Assembly (NCBI GenBank): GCA_002495025.1
Contig: DADP01000024.1
Coordinates: 39,356-103,355, forward strand
DNA length: 64,000 nt
Direction of reading: 5' to 3'
From: Desulfurococcaceae archaeon UBA285
GTDB taxonomy: Archaea > Thermoproteota > Thermoprotei_A > Sulfolobales > Desulfurococcaceae
Shown here piece after piece: positions 43,263 through 55,206 of the stretch. The notes below the pieces were generated by a model. The model searched no databases, was not told the origin of the DNA, and saw only the letters and a program-made list of their open reading frames with translations. The first letter of the stretch is position 1; each line of letters opens with the position of its first letter. A program made the position numbers and the translations under genes.

Positions 43263-45149
43263 CTTTCTATCTAGTTTAAACGGGCTTACATGAGAGCCAT
43301 ACTTGTATTTAGCTTCTTCTAGTCTACGCTTCTGCTCTAGTAGTATGTCGAAGAACTTCTTTGGTGTATCTGGTACTTGTTCAGCATATATCTTCCATAT
43401 TCTCTCGTATTTAGTTATTAAGTTCTCTATTCTAATAGTAAATAGTTTCTCATATAATTGCTCGCTGAACTCTTTGTTTAATTCTCTTTCAAATAATTTT
43501 ACTAAGTCTGTGTATATGGGGATGTAGCCTGTTGGCGTTTCAATAGCGTCTACATCGTTGTTTACTCTCAGCTCCATCCACTTCAACCATACTTTCTTGT
43601 CGACTTTCTCGGTTAGATACTTGCCTTTTTCATCTCGGAGGAAGTAGTTAACACTGAATATTCTTGGTTTTTCATCGAGTGTCTCGCCAAATCTAAAGTG
43701 GAGTTCTATAAATGCACCTGGAGATATTGATAGAAAGTCTAGTATTGCGAACGGATTAAACTCCATTACCCCAACCGCGCCGAGTGTTGCAGCTGTTTTT
43801 TCTGATTCTAGAGATGCTCCTTTTGTTACTATTCCGTGTTCCCAGTCAAATGCTTCTTCTACTGGTACCCATGTATTGGGGTCTCTACCACCAAAGATCA
43901 TTCCTTTTACTTGGACACCATATGGATCGTTGATTTTTGGATCTACTCTCTTCAAATAGTATATACTCGTAGTAAACCTTGCATTTGGATGAGATGGAGG
44001 TATTTCTCTCCCCTGCTCGTCTTTTTTACCTGGCCACCATTTTCCAGCGTAATTTATACCTGGTCTTGGTGGAGTTGACTTTCCATTCCACCATACTTCG
44101 CCGTCTTCTGTAAGTAATACATTTGCAAATATTACTTCGGTTTCTCTACTTGTAAGTATTTCGTATATTTCTGGGTCGTCAACTGGGTTAACTCCATCAA
44201 TAATACCAAACATTCCTATTTCGGGGTTTATTCCATGTGGTTTTCCATTGTAGTTTCTAATTATTGCTAAGTCGTCTCCCACAATAGTGTCTGATATAAG
44301 TGCTGTTGATGTTTTTCCACATCCTGCTGGAAACGCGCCTGTGAAGTATGTTATTCTATCTCCTGGTCCCTTAATTCCAGTAATAAACATGTGCTCACAT
44401 AGCCAGTTTTCTTTGTATCCCTTGTCTACACATATACGTAGAGCAAGCTTCTTTAATCCAACGGTGTTACCAGCGTATTGTGTGTTTACGCTGTAGACAA
44501 CTCTATCGCTTGTGTCGATATATATTCTCCTCTTGGATATGTCTCGAGACCATCCATTCTCGTCTCTTGGACCAGTACTATGTAGAAACCTCATGTATTC
44601 TATGTCTTCTCTAGTTGTAAATACATCATAACATATTCTATATAGGATGTTACTGCTGTGGATTACATAAGCGGAATCTGTTACTTCAACACCATACAAG
44701 CTGAATGGCGAGTCTTTCGGCCCGAAACAATAGAGTCCAATATACATTTCTCTACCAGTCATTATACCCTTGAAAAACTCCATTACTTCTCTTACTCCTT
44801 CACTCTTCTCTTTTGTGTTAACCATTGGTATTTTCACGCCGGGTGGTACGAGTATTCTCGTGTTTTCTCTGTCACGAGCTAGATCACGTATACCGTCAAA
44901 GTGGACAGTGTGTCTTGGATTATAACTAGAGGGTAGTTCTTCTCTGTTTTCAATAGCTCTTCTTCTAATGTATTCAAGGTCTTCTTCAGAGTCTGTTACT
45001 ACGAACATTCTTGACGGATTTGTAATTTCTGCTACTTCAAGGAGCCATTTGAGTAAATCAGTGTTTTTAATACGTGATAGTTTTTCTAGGTTTTGTTGAT
45101 CTACGTATTTTGTAAAAGCACGTAGCAAACTCTCTCTATAATTATTCAT
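43260..45149 (-). CDS. pckG: Phosphoenolpyruvate carboxykinase (GTP)
   Basis: Converts oxaloacetate and GTP to PEP, the entry to gluconeogenesis. Hallmarks are the active-site FPAGCGKTS (P-loop with the GTP-PCK cysteine), VGDDLAIIRN, RPGINYAGKWWPGKKD and GVQVKGMIFGGRDPNTWVPV. Length 629 aa. ATG 45149 has GGTG six bases upstream. Its TAG stop is covered by the 3' end of tRNA-Gln on the other strand. With enolase it supports growth on peptides. Confidence 0.96.
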   Translation of the reverse strand: MNNYRESLLRAFTKYVDQQNLEKLSRIKNTDLLKWLLEVAEITNPSRMFVVTDSEEDLEYIRRRAIENREELPSSYNPRHTVHFDGIRDLARDRENTRILVPPGVKIPMVNTKEKSEGVREVMEFFKGIMTGREMYIGLYCFGPKDSPFSLYGVEVTDSAYVIHSSNILYRICYDVFTTREDIEYMRFLHSTGPRDENGWSRDISKRRIYIDTSDRVVYSVNTQYAGNTVGLKKLALRICVDKGYKENWLCEHMFITGIKGPGDRITYFTGAFPAGCGKTSTALISDTIVGDDLAIIRNYNGKPHGINPEIGMFGIIDGVNPVDDPEIYEILTSRETEVIFANVLLTEDGEVWWNGKSTPPRPGINYAGKWWPGKKDEQGREIPPSHPNARFTTSIYYLKRVDPKINDPYGVQVKGMIFGGRDPNTWVPVEEAFDWEHGIVTKGASLESEKTAATLGAVGVMEFNPFAILDFLSISPGAFIELHFRFGETLDEKPRIFSVNYFLRDEKGKYLTEKVDKKVWLKWMELRVNNDVDAIETPTGYIPIYTDLVKLFERELNKEFSEQLYEKLFTIRIENLITKYERIWKIYAEQVPDTPKKFFDILLEQKRRLEEAKYKYGSHVSPFKLDRK

Positions 45150-45196
45150 TTAAACCACCATGTTTTTGTAAAAAGAGTTGATTTTTATATATATTT

Positions 45197-45793
45197 CTAC
45201 ATGTGATACATACGTAACTTTATTTTTGCTATTGTAGATGCTATTTTATCAGCTATTCTCAATGGTTCCGGTATTGGACTATAAATACAAGTGTTTTTTA
45301 CTACATTGAATGCTTCTTCTCTAGAAATACCCGTAATATTTATTCTTATGGGCTTCCACGGAGTATTATAATACATTGACTCAGAGTATACTTCTTCTAT
45401 TACGCGATATCTCTCTTTCCAGTCTTCAAAGTGCTCGTAGAGCGCGTTTTTTATTCGTTGTAGATTTAATGGATACTGGAATACTACTATAACGCCTTTA
45501 CCTGTTGTACTAGCTAGTATGCGAGGATCGACTACGTCGAATCCAGCGTATGTTACACCATCTAGTATTATAATTGATCCATTAAACTTCTTTGAAATCT
45601 CTATTATAGCTCTTTGACTCGCCCCCTGATCTACTCTTACACTAGTAATTCCAAGTCTTGACACTACTAGTTCACTATTTACCTCGACACCAGCTATTAC
45701 AGTTGTACCTCTACCACCCTTGTAGAATACAGGGAAAAACCCGTCGTCATATGCTTCTATATAGTAGTTAGAGGTCTGCAAGAGCTCGTTCAA
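45197..45793 (-). CDS. DUF99 family protein
   Basis: 198 residues resembling DUF99 (COG1628), an RNase-H/endonuclease V-like fold of unknown function: GTTVIAGVEVNSELVVSRLG, SIIILDGVTYAGFDVVDP and PLNLQRIKNAL. TTG 45793 overlaps the end of cdc6 by 26 bases; TTG 45781 is an internal alternative. It is likely co-transcribed with cdc6, so a DNA-metabolism role can be suspected but not shown. Confidence 0.8.
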   Translation of the reverse strand: MNELLQTSNYYIEAYDDGFFPVFYKGGRGTTVIAGVEVNSELVVSRLGITSVRVDQGASQRAIIEISKKFNGSIIILDGVTYAGFDVVDPRILASTTGKGVIVVFQYPLNLQRIKNALYEHFEDWKERYRVIEEVYSESMYYNTPWKPIRINITGISREEAFNVVKNTCIYSPIPEPLRIADKIASTIAKIKLRMYHM

Positions 45794-46955
45794 CCGCTTT
45801 TACTACTTCGTCTTTTACTTTAATGATTTTTGTAAGTCCGTGTCTACCCATACTTCTAACTTCTGCTATGAGAATACCCATCATATCTAGCTGGGATAGC
45901 ACTTGGCTTACACTCCTCTGGGATAGTGGTTCTAAACCCCTCTTTTTAGCTTCTTCGAGGTATGCCATGTAGACTTCGCCGGTGGTTGTAAACCCCTTCT
46001 TTGTAGCTAGTTCTACTGTTGTCTTCAATATTAGTTTTTGTTGGAGTGGTAGTGTTATTATACTCTGATAGACTCTGCCCTCTTCAATCTCTAATACTGC
46101 TTTCTTTACGTGTTCAATTGTTACAATATTTGCACCTTCTCTCTCAGCTATTTCCCCGGATACTCTGAGTAGGTCTAGTGCTCTTCGAGCATCTCCGTGT
46201 TCTCTAGCTGCTAGTGCTGCACAGTAGGATATTGTTTCATCACCTATTACTCCTGGATAGAATGCTTTTTCTGCTCTTTGCTTTAGAATAGTATATAATT
46301 GTTCTGCATTATATGGTGGAAAGAATATTTCTTCTTCTCCAAGACTCGATTTAACCCTGGGGTCTAGGTTTTCTACGAAGTAGAGGTTGTTTGTTATACC
46401 AATTATTGAAACCCTGGATTTATTTAGATCCTCATTTATTCTGAGTAGTTTGTAGAGGAGGTCGTCTCCGTTTCTCTTTACAAAGTAGTCTATTTCGTCG
46501 AGTATGACAATGTGTAGACCGCCCCACTGTTCAAGTGCACTCGTGTATTTCCTATATACTTCGCTAATAGCAAGGCCCGTATAGGGTATTCTTAAACCAA
46601 GACTTGAAGCTATTGAAGCAAGTACTTTGTATGGTGTATCGAGTTTTCTAGTGTTTACATATGCATAACTGAGAACTGTACCAATAGAACTTGCCTTCTC
46701 AGTTAGTTTTTTAACAACATATTTTGTTACTACTGTCTTACCAGTACCGGTTAATCCATACAATAATACATTACTCGGCTTTTCCCCCTTAGCTGAAACA
46801 ACGAGTATGTCAGCTAGTTTTCTAATCTCTGATTCTCTGTGTGGTAAAACATCTGGTACATAGTCGGGGTGTAAAACCTCTCTATTAGCAAAGATTTTAG
46901 AAGCCAAACCTCTCTTTTTGATTATTTCATCTATTATATCATATTCTCCAAGCAT
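45768..46955 (-). CDS. cdc6: Orc1/Cdc6-type replication initiator
   Basis: AAA+ initiator that binds origin repeats and loads MCM. Walker A is YGLTGTGKTVVTKYVV, Walker B HIVILDEIDYFVKR, sensor 1 SIIGITNNLYF, and a C-terminal winged helix (EPLSQRSVSQVLSQLDMMGI). ATG 46955 is chosen because GGTG lies five bases upstream. It diverges from tRNA-Ala with a shared TATA box, and a palindrome marks its predicted transcription start. I see no clear origin-recognition boxes in the 108-base gap. Confidence 0.93.
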   Translation of the reverse strand: MLGEYDIIDEIIKKRGLASKIFANREVLHPDYVPDVLPHRESEIRKLADILVVSAKGEKPSNVLLYGLTGTGKTVVTKYVVKKLTEKASSIGTVLSYAYVNTRKLDTPYKVLASIASSLGLRIPYTGLAISEVYRKYTSALEQWGGLHIVILDEIDYFVKRNGDDLLYKLLRINEDLNKSRVSIIGITNNLYFVENLDPRVKSSLGEEEIFFPPYNAEQLYTILKQRAEKAFYPGVIGDETISYCAALAAREHGDARRALDLLRVSGEIAEREGANIVTIEHVKKAVLEIEEGRVYQSIITLPLQQKLILKTTVELATKKGFTTTGEVYMAYLEEAKKRGLEPLSQRSVSQVLSQLDMMGILIAEVRSMGRHGLTKIIKVKDEVVKAVERALADL

Positions 46956-46993
46956 AAATACACCCAGCAGTAAGCATGATCTAGTCAAGTAGC

Positions 46994-47004
46994 GGGTTCA
47001 ACCC
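46994..47004. promoter_or_regulatory. Palindrome at the cdc6 transcription start
   Basis: GGGTT-C-AACCC, a perfect eleven-base palindrome. The TATA core at 47027-47034 predicts cdc6 transcription from about 47004, so the palindrome covers the start site, where a repressor would act. It is GC-rich inside an AT-rich gap. Confidence 0.4.
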
Positions 47005-47026
47005 CAAATTTACAAATAAAAAAAGA

Positions 47027-47034
47027 CTTTTAAG
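47027..47034. promoter_or_regulatory. Symmetric TATA box shared by cdc6 (-) and tRNA-Ala (+)
   Basis: CTTTTAAG is fully palindromic. It predicts starts near 47057 on plus, seven bases before tRNA-Ala, and near 47004 on minus for cdc6. No other good core serves the tRNA. Confidence 0.55.
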
Positions 47035-47063
47035 CCTGTTAATAAAATAAATCCTTTAACGGT

Positions 47064-47150
<87 letters not shown>

Positions 47151-47207
47151 CTAACCCCTCTCCTCTAAACCAAAATTGATTCTACAATGAAGAGCCAGGT
47201 ATAACGG

Positions 47208-47215
47208 TATTTAAG
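47208..47215 (+). promoter_or_regulatory. TATA box of the rpoH-rpoB operon
   Basis: TATTTAAG, centred about 26 bases before a predicted start near 47238, with a leader of about 29 bases to rpoH. Confidence 0.5.
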
Positions 47216-47266
47216 CCCCTATCAACTTTTTCTAATTGAGGTTAAAGTGCTTTGAAGAGGGTGTAT

Positions 47267-47524
47267 ATGGAAGGGGAAATAAACATCCTTGAACACGAGT
47301 TAGTACCAAAACATGAAATCGTGCCCCCTAGCGAGGCAGTAGAACTACTTAAAAAACTAGGTATTGAACCATGGCAACTCCCCTGGATATCAGCCGACGA
47401 CCCCGTTGCCAAAGCCATTGGAGCCAAACCTGGAGATATAATAAGAATTATTAGGAAAAGTCCTACTGCAGGAGAATTTGTTGCTTATAGATATGTTGTT
47501 GTAGAGGTGACTAAGAAGTCTTGA
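47267..47524 (+). CDS. rpoH: DNA-directed RNA polymerase subunit Rpo5 (RpoH)
   Basis: Homologue of the C-terminal domain of eukaryal RPB5. Core [40 protein letters not shown] and [17 protein letters not shown] 47267 gives 85 residues, like Sulfolobus Rpo5; TTG 47252 and GTG 47261 are in frame. It is the first gene of the RNA polymerase operon and overlaps rpoB by four bases. Confidence 0.94.
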   Translation: MEGEINILEHELVPKHEIVPPSEAVELLKKLGIEPWQLPWISADDPVAKAIGAKPGDIIRIIRKSPTAGEFVAYRYVVVEVTKKS

Positions 47525-50500
47525 AGCCCGAGTTAACACATGAAGATTTATGGATTGTAGCTAGAAAATACATCGAGGAGAAAGGACTAGTTAGACAGCA
47601 CTTAGACAGCTACAATAGATTCATTAGAGAAATACTACCATCAATTATTGAAGAATTCAGCGTTGTTCCAATAACAGAAGATGTAAAACTATACATTGAA
47701 AAACCGCAAATTGGAGAACCAAGATGGATTGAAGTAGATGGTACACCAAGCTATAAAACACCACTAGAATGTAGAATTAGAAATCTAACCTATATGAGTC
47801 CTGTAGAAGTAAATGTAAGACTTGAAGGAGATGGAATATATAAAGAAATGCGTCTTAAACTCATGGACCTACCAGTAATGCTTAAATCTGATATAGACCC
47901 GCTTAGTAAAATGAGTCCTGAAGAACTAATAGCACATGGTGAAGACCCGAAGGATCCAGGAGGATACTTCATTATAAACGGTAGTGAAAGAGTACTAGTA
48001 GCCCAGGAAGACCTTGCAAGCAATACCATTCTAGTAGATTATGGACAAGAAGGAACAGGTATAACACACACTGCAAAAGTTGTTAGTGCTGCTAGAGGCC
48101 GTAGATCCCAGTTAATTATAGATAGAAGAAAAGACGGTATATTCTACGCGAGCTTCCAAGGACATAAAATACCAGCTGTTATATTAATGATAGCTCTTGG
48201 ATTAGATACACGTGAAATACTATACGCTGTAAGTCCAGATCCAACATACCACAACTATGTCCTCCCATCAATACTACAAGCAGAACAAATCCTTCCAAAA
48301 CTAGAAATACCACAGGGACTAAGCGATGAAGAGCTAAGACAATACATGGAGGAGTACAAAAAGAAGCTAGTCGAAGAAGCCCTCGACTATATAGGTTCAA
48401 GATTCGCTATTGGCAGACCTAGAGAAGAGAGAATAGAGAGAGCACGTAGACTCCTAGATGAAAGACTTCTACCACACATAGGTACAGATTCAAGCCGTGA
48501 AACAAGGCTTCTAAAAGCAGTATTTATTGGTCAAATGATTGCCAGAATAATAGAGTTAATGCTTGGATTGAGAGAACCAGACGATAAAGACCACTATAGA
48601 AACAAGAGGCTTAAACTAGCTGGAGATCTACTGGCAACACTAGTGAGAACAGCACTAGTATCCTTTACGAGAGAAGTAAGAGCAGAACTAGAAAAACAAC
48701 TATCTAAATCCAGGAAAATAGAGTTGAAAGTAGCATTTAAACACAGTATTATAACTGATAGAATACTCCACGCAATGGCAACTGGTAACTGGCCAGGTAA
48801 CAGAACAGGTGTAAGCCAGCTACTAGATAGAACAAACATGCTTAGCACTCTAAGCCACCTTAGAAGAGTGGTATCACCACTAGCACGTGGACAACCACAC
48901 TTCGAGGCGAGAGAACTACACGGTACACAATGGGGTAGAATTTGCCCGTTTGAAACTCCTGAAGGAGCAAATATTGGACTAGTTAAAAACCTAGCACTAC
49001 TCGTAAACGTTAGTGTTGGAATAGATGACAAGCCAATAGAAGAACTACTATATGGATTAGGAGTTATACCAGTTGTAACAAAGAAGATCAAGGGTAAAGT
49101 AGTCAAGGGCTATTTAGACGACATAATCGAGAAACTAGAACGCGGCGAGCTAACAGGAGACGAGTATAGAGGTTGGAGTAGAGTCTTCCTCAATGGAAAA
49201 CTAATTGGATACCACCCCAACGGAGAACAATTAGTTAAAACAATAAGAAGCATGAGGAGACAAGGTAAAATAAGCTCAGAAGTAAACATTGCACACATAC
49301 GTACAGACTACATAGATGAAGTCATAGTAAACACTGATGCAGGACGTATTAGAAGACCATTAATCGTCGTTGAAAACGGAGTTCCAAAACTCACCAAGGA
49401 ACACGTAGAGAAATTAAAGAAAGGAGAGCTGACATTTGAAGACCTCGTTAAAATGGGAGTAATAGAATACCTCGACCCAGACGAAGAAGAAAACGCTTAT
49501 GTAGCTCTATCAATGGATCAAATCACACCAGAACACACCCATGTAGAATTATGGATACCTGGAATTCTAGGAATAACCGCCTCGATTATTCCATATCCAG
49601 AACACAACCAAAGCCCACGTAACATGTATGAAGCAGCTATGGCTAAACAAGCACTTGGATTAAACGCTGCTAACTTCCAGCGGAGAGTAGATACTCGTGG
49701 ACAACTACTCCACTATCCACAAAAACCACTCGTTACAACGAAACACATTGGAGTAATTGGATACAATGAGAGGCCAGCTGGTCAAAACTTCGTCGTTGCA
49801 GTATTAACTCTAACAGGTTACAACATAGAAGACGCTGTTATATTGAATAAGAGTAGCGTAGACAGGGGATTAGCGAGATCGACATTCTTCAGACTCTACA
49901 CAACTGTAGAATACAAGTATCCAGGTGGAATACAAGACGAGATTACAAAACCACCACCAAGCGTTAAAGGCTACCGTGGACAAAGAGCATACGAGCTCCT
50001 AGAAGACGATGGAATAGTAGCACCTGAAACCCCTGTTGTAGGCGGAGATGTATTAGTAGGCAAGGTAAGCCCGCCTAGATTTATTAGTGCACAAGAATAC
50101 GCTGTTGGAGGAACAACGAGACAAGACACTAGTATTGCTGTAAGACACGGCGAGAAAGGAGTAGTAGACATTGTAATTCTAACAATGGATAATGAAGGAA
50201 ACAAACTAGTAAAAGTCAAAGTAAGAGATTTACGTATACCAGAATTAGGCGATAAATTCGCGTCGAGACATGGACAGAAGGGAGTAGTTGGTTTATTGAT
50301 TCCACAATACGACATGCCATATACAGAAGACGGTGTAACACCCGACTTAATAATCAACCCACATGCATTCCCAAGCAGAATGACTGTTGGACAACTACTC
50401 GAGTCAATAGCTGGAAAAGCAGCTGCATTGAGAGGAGAGCCCGTGGATGCAACTCCATTCTATAAAGAAGACATTGAAAACCTAAAACTAGTCTTGAAGA

Positions 50501-50991
50501 AGCATGGTTATCCATCAACAGGAGAAGAAGTAATGTATGATGGTAGAACCGGCGAGAAACTAGAGGGTATGGTGTTCATTGGTATAGTATACTACCAGAA
50601 ACTACACCACATGGTAAGCGATAAAATGCATGCTAGAGCTAGAGGCCCAGTACAAATACTCACAAGACAGCCAACACAAGGCCGTTCAAGAGCTGGCGGT
50701 CTACGCTGGGGTGAAATGGAAGTAGACTGTCTAGTAGGACATGGTGCTTCACTACTACTAAGAGAAACCATGAGAGAGAGGAGTGACCTGGCAAGAATAT
50801 ATATCTGCGAGGAATGTGGAATGATTGGCTACTACGATAGAAACAAGGGCAAACTAGTATGCCCAGTACACAAAGACAAGGCAAGTCTAAAACCAGTAGA
50901 TGTAAGCTATGCATTTAAACTACTAATTCAGGAGTTAATGAGTATGGGTATAAGACCCAAACTAGTAGTTGAAGACATTTTGAAGGGGTGA
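47521..50991 (+). CDS. rpoB: DNA-directed RNA polymerase subunit Rpo2 (RpoB), unsplit
   Basis: The second-largest subunit, forming half of the active-site cleft. Clear motifs are [60 protein letters not shown] and [18 protein letters not shown]. The C-terminal zinc site is [19 protein letters not shown] with CPVHKDK. Length 1156 is an unsplit archaeal B. TTG 47521 overlaps rpoH; the stop overlaps the ribosome site of rpoA1. Confidence 0.97.
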   Translation: MKPELTHEDLWIVARKYIEEKGLVRQHLDSYNRFIREILPSIIEEFSVVPITEDVKLYIEKPQIGEPRWIEVDGTPSYKTPLECRIRNLTYMSPVEVNVRLEGDGIYKEMRLKLMDLPVMLKSDIDPLSKMSPEELIAHGEDPKDPGGYFIINGSERVLVAQEDLASNTILVDYGQEGTGITHTAKVVSAARGRRSQLIIDRRKDGIFYASFQGHKIPAVILMIALGLDTREILYAVSPDPTYHNYVLPSILQAEQILPKLEIPQGLSDEELRQYMEEYKKKLVEEALDYIGSRFAIGRPREERIERARRLLDERLLPHIGTDSSRETRLLKAVFIGQMIARIIELMLGLREPDDKDHYRNKRLKLAGDLLATLVRTALVSFTREVRAELEKQLSKSRKIELKVAFKHSIITDRILHAMATGNWPGNRTGVSQLLDRTNMLSTLSHLRRVVSPLARGQPHFEARELHGTQWGRICPFETPEGANIGLVKNLALLVNVSVGIDDKPIEELLYGLGVIPVVTKKIKGKVVKGYLDDIIEKLERGELTGDEYRGWSRVFLNGKLIGYHPNGEQLVKTIRSMRRQGKISSEVNIAHIRTDYIDEVIVNTDAGRIRRPLIVVENGVPKLTKEHVEKLKKGELTFEDLVKMGVIEYLDPDEEENAYVALSMDQITPEHTHVELWIPGILGITASIIPYPEHNQSPRNMYEAAMAKQALGLNAANFQRRVDTRGQLLHYPQKPLVTTKHIGVIGYNERPAGQNFVVAVLTLTGYNIEDAVILNKSSVDRGLARSTFFRLYTTVEYKYPGGIQDEITKPPPSVKGYRGQRAYELLEDDGIVAPETPVVGGDVLVGKVSPPRFISAQEYAVGGTTRQDTSIAVRHGEKGVVDIVILTMDNEGNKLVKVKVRDLRIPELGDKFASRHGQKGVVGLLIPQYDMPYTEDGVTPDLIINPHAFPSRMTVGQLLESIAGKAAALRGEPVDATPFYKEDIENLKLVLKKHGYPSTGEEVMYDGRTGEKLEGMVFIGIVYYQKLHHMVSDKMHARARGPVQILTRQPTQGRSRAGGLRWGEMEVDCLVGHGASLLLRETMRERSDLARIYICEECGMIGYYDRNKGKLVCPVHKDKASLKPVDVSYAFKLLIQELMSMGIRPKLVVEDILKG

Positions 50992-50996
50992 TAGTT

Positions 50997-53642
50997 GTGA
51001 GTGTGCTTACTACTAGGATCTCTAGGATAAAATTCGGTATTTTATCACCAGATGAAATTAGAAAAATGAGTGTAACAACAGTTGTAACAACCGACGTGTA
51101 CGACAACGATGGTCTACCAATAGATGGCGGAGTACTGGATAGACGAATGGGAGCTATTGAACCAGGAGAAACATGTCCCGTATGTGGAAACACTAGAGAC
51201 AGTTGTCCAGGACACTTTGGACACATAGAACTAGCTAAACCAGTAATACATGTCAGCTTTGTAAAATACATATTAATGTATCTAAAAGCAACATGTGAAT
51301 CATGTGGTAGAATCAAAATACCTGAAAACGAGAGACAGGAATACCTAAAGTTATTGAGAGACCTCGAAGAACTTGGATTAACGTATTTAAAGAAGAGATT
51401 CCACGAGTATATTAGAAAGCGGGCAACATCTACTTCTACATGTCCACACTGTGGATTCCAATCTAGAAAAATCAAGTTGGAGAGGCCATATACATTCTAC
51501 ATACAATCAGAAACAGAGCTTAGAAAACTAACACCAAGTGAAATACGTGAAAGACTAGAGAAAATACCAGATGAAGACGTAATATTATTGGGGGGAGATC
51601 CCAAGTCTGCTAGGCCAGAATGGATGGTTTTAACGGTTCTCCCAGTACCACCAAGAACAGTTAGACCATCAATAACACTTGAAACAGGTATACGTAGTGA
51701 AGACGATTTAACACACAAACTAGTTGATATTGTAAGAGTAAACAATAGATTGAGAGAACACATTGAAAGCGGTGCTCCAAGAGCAATTATTGAAGAGGAG
51801 TGGGAGCTACTACAATACCACGTTGCAACATACATAGACAACGAAGTATCTGGTATACCAGTAGCAAGACATAGAAGTGGTAAGGTGTTAAAGGGAATAG
51901 CTCAGAGATTGAAGGGTAAAGAAGGTAGGTTCCGTGGAGACCTTAGAGGAAAGAGAGTAGACTTCTCAGCTAGAACAGTCGTGAGTCCAGACCCCAGCCT
52001 CAGTATAAATGAAGTCGGTGTACCAGAAGAAATAGCTAAAATATTAACTGTTCCAGAACGCGTAACACCATGGAATATAGATTTCCTGAGAAAACTAGTT
52101 TTAAACGGCCCCGAGAAATGGCCTGGTGCGAACTACGTTATAAGACCTGATGGTAGAAAAATAAGCTTGAAATACGTTGATAGAAAAGCAGTTGCTGAAT
52201 CACTAGAACCAGGCTTTATTGTGGAGAGACACCTACTAGATGGAGACATCGTTTTATTCAATAGACAGCCATCACTGCACAGAATCTCAGTAATGGCACA
52301 TGTAGTTAGAGTACTACCATACAAAACTCTTAGACTAAATCCACTTGTATGTCCACCATACAACGCAGACTTCGACGGAGACGAAATGAACCTACATGTC
52401 CCACAAGGCGAAGAGGCGAGAGCTGAAGCAAGAATATTAATGCTCGTAGAAAAACACATATTAACTCCAAGATATGGAGGTCCAATTATCGGTGGACTAC
52501 AAGACTATATAAGTGGAGCATATCTACTAACAGTTAAATCTACAGTGTTAACAAAAGACAAGGCGGCAACACTACTATCTGTAACAGGCTATAAGGGTGG
52601 ACTACCAGAACCAGCAATATTGAAACCAAGAGAGTACTGGACAGGCAAGCAACTAGTCTCTCTATTCCTACCCAAAGACTTCAGCTATAAGAGAAACACA
52701 AAGATTGGTAGTGCATCAGCACTAAGATGTATCGATGAAGACTGTCCACACGACAGTTTAATCATTGTGAAAAAAGGTATTCTACTCGAAGGAGTACTAG
52801 ACAAAGTAAGTATTGGAAGAGAAGAACCAGAAAGCTTAATGCACTGGCTTATAAAAGACTATGGCGAAGACTTTGGAAGAACATTTATGGACCGTGTATA
52901 CAAGATGTTTGTACGCATGTGTGAAATATATGGTTTTACAATGAGCTACGACCACCTAGTACTAAGTAGAGAAGCACGTTCATCAATAGACAACTTGATA
53001 AAAGAAGAATTGAAAGAAGTAGAAGAACTCATCCAGCTGTATAGAGAAGGAAAACTAACACCAAGACCTGGTAAAACCCTCGAGGAAAGCCTAGAAGACG
53101 AAATCATCGACGCACTTTCAAAGAAGCTCTTGGATAGAGTAGCAGATGTTATAACACAACACTTCAAACTAGACAATCCAGTAGTTATAATGGCTAGAAC
53201 AGGTGCGCGTGGAAACCCAGTAAACCTTACACAGATGTCTGGAATACTAGGACAACAAACAGTTAGAGGAAAGAGGCTTACAAGAGGATTCAAGGGTAGA
53301 ATGCTACCACACTTCAAACCAGGCGATATTGGTGCAGAGGCAAGAGGATTTATTAAAGCAGGTTTCGTCAATGGATTAAACCCAGTAGAAATGTTCTTCC
53401 ACGCAGCTGCTGGTAGAGAGGGATTAATCGACACTGCTGTTAGAACAAGCCAGTCTGGCTACATGCAGAGAAGGTTGATTAATGCCCTTCAAGACCTAAG
53501 AGTATTCTATGATGGAACCGTTAGAGTTGCAAATGGCGAAATAGTTCAATTACTATATGGTGAAGACGGTGTTGACCCCATGAAGAGTGATCACGGTAAA
53601 GCAGTAAACATAGATAGAATTATTGAAAAACTCCTTGCGTGA
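50997..53642 (+). CDS. rpoA1: DNA-directed RNA polymerase subunit Rpo1N (RpoA')
   Basis: N-terminal part of the largest subunit. Zinc-binding [17 protein letters not shown], second CESCGR ... CPHCGF, and the catalytic [15 protein letters not shown] triad of aspartates. Also [17 protein letters not shown]. Its length of about 881 aa is normal. Start GTG 50997 follows GGTG by six bases, with GTG 50988 in the rpoB stop region as an alternative. It is followed six bases later by rpoA2, the usual archaeal split. Confidence 0.97.
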   Translation: MSVLTTRISRIKFGILSPDEIRKMSVTTVVTTDVYDNDGLPIDGGVLDRRMGAIEPGETCPVCGNTRDSCPGHFGHIELAKPVIHVSFVKYILMYLKATCESCGRIKIPENERQEYLKLLRDLEELGLTYLKKRFHEYIRKRATSTSTCPHCGFQSRKIKLERPYTFYIQSETELRKLTPSEIRERLEKIPDEDVILLGGDPKSARPEWMVLTVLPVPPRTVRPSITLETGIRSEDDLTHKLVDIVRVNNRLREHIESGAPRAIIEEEWELLQYHVATYIDNEVSGIPVARHRSGKVLKGIAQRLKGKEGRFRGDLRGKRVDFSARTVVSPDPSLSINEVGVPEEIAKILTVPERVTPWNIDFLRKLVLNGPEKWPGANYVIRPDGRKISLKYVDRKAVAESLEPGFIVERHLLDGDIVLFNRQPSLHRISVMAHVVRVLPYKTLRLNPLVCPPYNADFDGDEMNLHVPQGEEARAEARILMLVEKHILTPRYGGPIIGGLQDYISGAYLLTVKSTVLTKDKAATLLSVTGYKGGLPEPAILKPREYWTGKQLVSLFLPKDFSYKRNTKIGSASALRCIDEDCPHDSLIIVKKGILLEGVLDKVSIGREEPESLMHWLIKDYGEDFGRTFMDRVYKMFVRMCEIYGFTMSYDHLVLSREARSSIDNLIKEELKEVEELIQLYREGKLTPRPGKTLEESLEDEIIDALSKKLLDRVADVITQHFKLDNPVVIMARTGARGNPVNLTQMSGILGQQTVRGKRLTRGFKGRMLPHFKPGDIGAEARGFIKAGFVNGLNPVEMFFHAAAGREGLIDTAVRTSQSGYMQRRLINALQDLRVFYDGTVRVANGEIVQLLYGEDGVDPMKSDHGKAVNIDRIIEKLLA

Positions 53643-53648
53643 TGAATT

Positions 53649-54869
53649 ATGGAGAAATACATAACCGAACACGAAATAAACGAGTTATTAAACAATGTAA
53701 AACACTTAATAACACCGCAATTATACCAAGAACTCTCAACAAAACTAAAAGATGTAGCGAGAAAACGCAGTTTAACCAGAGAGAAGGCAATAGAGATTAT
53801 AAACGAAGTCGTGAAAAACTATCATAAAGCACTAGTAGATCCTGGAGAAGCAGTTGGAACAATAACAGCACAAAGCCTTGGAGAGCCATCTACACAAATG
53901 ACTCTAAGAGTCTTCCACTACGCTGGTGTAAGAGAGTTCAACGTAACTCTTGGTTTACCACGCTTAATTGAAATAGTAGATGCTCGTAGAAAACCAGAAA
54001 CACCAATAATGGAGATTTATCTAACAGACGATGTAAAACACGATTTAGAGAAAGTTAAAGCAGTAGCTCGTCAAATAGAGTCTACACTAGTAGAAAACAT
54101 TACACAGGAATTCAGTATAGACTACGCTGAGGGTATTGTATTATTGAAACTAGACCCCGACATGTTGAGAGATAAAGGAGTAAGCGTTGAACAAGTTATA
54201 GAAGTATTGAGGGGCCTTGAAGTCGGAGAAGTAGAGGTTTCAAGCGACAATCCATACGAGATAAGAATTGCTTTGAGTGAAGAATACCTAGACCCCACTA
54301 AAATAGAGAAGTTGAGAACTAGAGTACTACAAGCACACGTCAAGGGAATACCAAATATAAAGAAAACCATTATCCAGAAGCGTGGAGACGAATACATTAT
54401 AATCGCTGAGGGTAGTAACTTAGAAGCAGTAATGAAGATACCAGGTGTGGACTGGAGAAGAGTCTATACCAACAATATATATGAAATAGAGCGTGTTCTA
54501 GGAATAGAAGCAGCAAGGGCCGCAATAATTAAAGAGATAAAGAATACACTAGATGACCAGGGATTAGACGTCGACATAAGACACATAATGCTCCTCGCCG
54601 ATATGATGACGTGGACTGGCCACGTGAGACAAGTAGGTAGAATGGGTATAGCAGGCGAGAAACCAAGCGTTCTAGCAAGAGCAACATTCGAAACCACGGT
54701 TCAAAAACTCGTAGAGAGCGCTGTAGCTGGAGAAGAAGATAAATTACCCAGTATTACAGAAAACATTATAATAGGACAAATAATACCAGTAGGAACAGGG
54801 CTTGTACAAGTCTATATGAACCCCCAGCTCGTTAAAAAAGAATTGAGTGAAACAAGTGCTTCGAGGTGA
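53649..54869 (+). CDS. rpoA2: DNA-directed RNA polymerase subunit Rpo1C (RpoA'')
   Basis: C-terminal part of the largest subunit, including the trigger loop region VDPGEAVGTITAQSLGEPST and QMTLRVFHYAGV, and the C-terminal ADMMTWTGHVRQVGRMGI and LARATFETTVQKLVESAV. 406 aa. ATG 53649, six bases after rpoA1. The operon continues with rpl30e after seven bases. Confidence 0.97.
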   Translation: MEKYITEHEINELLNNVKHLITPQLYQELSTKLKDVARKRSLTREKAIEIINEVVKNYHKALVDPGEAVGTITAQSLGEPSTQMTLRVFHYAGVREFNVTLGLPRLIEIVDARRKPETPIMEIYLTDDVKHDLEKVKAVARQIESTLVENITQEFSIDYAEGIVLLKLDPDMLRDKGVSVEQVIEVLRGLEVGEVEVSSDNPYEIRIALSEEYLDPTKIEKLRTRVLQAHVKGIPNIKKTIIQKRGDEYIIIAEGSNLEAVMKIPGVDWRRVYTNNIYEIERVLGIEAARAAIIKEIKNTLDDQGLDVDIRHIMLLADMMTWTGHVRQVGRMGIAGEKPSVLARATFETTVQKLVESAVAGEEDKLPSITENIIIGQIIPVGTGLVQVYMNPQLVKKELSETSASR

Positions 54870-54876
54870 ATGATGG

Positions 54877-55206
54877 ATGAGCACTAGTATACCCAAACCC
54901 GAGTTGATAAGAGCACTACAAACAGCATCTAGAACAGGCGAAGTAGTATATGGTTCTAAAGAAGTATTAAAACTAGTACTACATGGAAAAGCAAAACTAG
55001 TTGTACTAGCTGCTAATGCACCACCAGAACTCAAACGCGACATTAAATATTACTCCCAGCTAAGTAAAATACCAGTAGTAATATTCGAGGGGACAAACAT
55101 AGAGTTAGGAAACGTTATTGGAAGACCCCACAGTGTTGCGGCACTAGCAATTGTAAACCCTGGTCAATCAAAAATACTCGATTTGGTACAGGTGAGTAGT
55201 GAGTGA
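54877..55206 (+). CDS. rpl30e: 50S ribosomal protein L30e
   Basis: L7Ae/L30e fold: VVYGSKEVLKLVLHGKAKLV, VVLAANAPPELKRDIKYYS and VVIFEGTNIELGNVIGRPH. In archaea it sits between rpoA2 and nusA, as here. ATG 54877 has GAGGTGA seven bases before. It overlaps nusA by four bases. Confidence 0.94.
   Translation: MSTSIPKPELIRALQTASRTGEVVYGSKEVLKLVLHGKAKLVVLAANAPPELKRDIKYYSQLSKIPVVIFEGTNIELGNVIGRPHSVAALAIVNPGQSKILDLVQVSSE

Noticed and set aside
46994..47004. GGGTTCAACCC as a tRNA T-arm remnant
   Set aside because: The loop would be one base, not seven, and no acceptor or anticodon arm lies nearby.
46956..47063. Replication origin next to cdc6
   Set aside because: The gap is AT-rich but only 108 bases, with no repeated origin-recognition-box-like elements; the palindrome is single.
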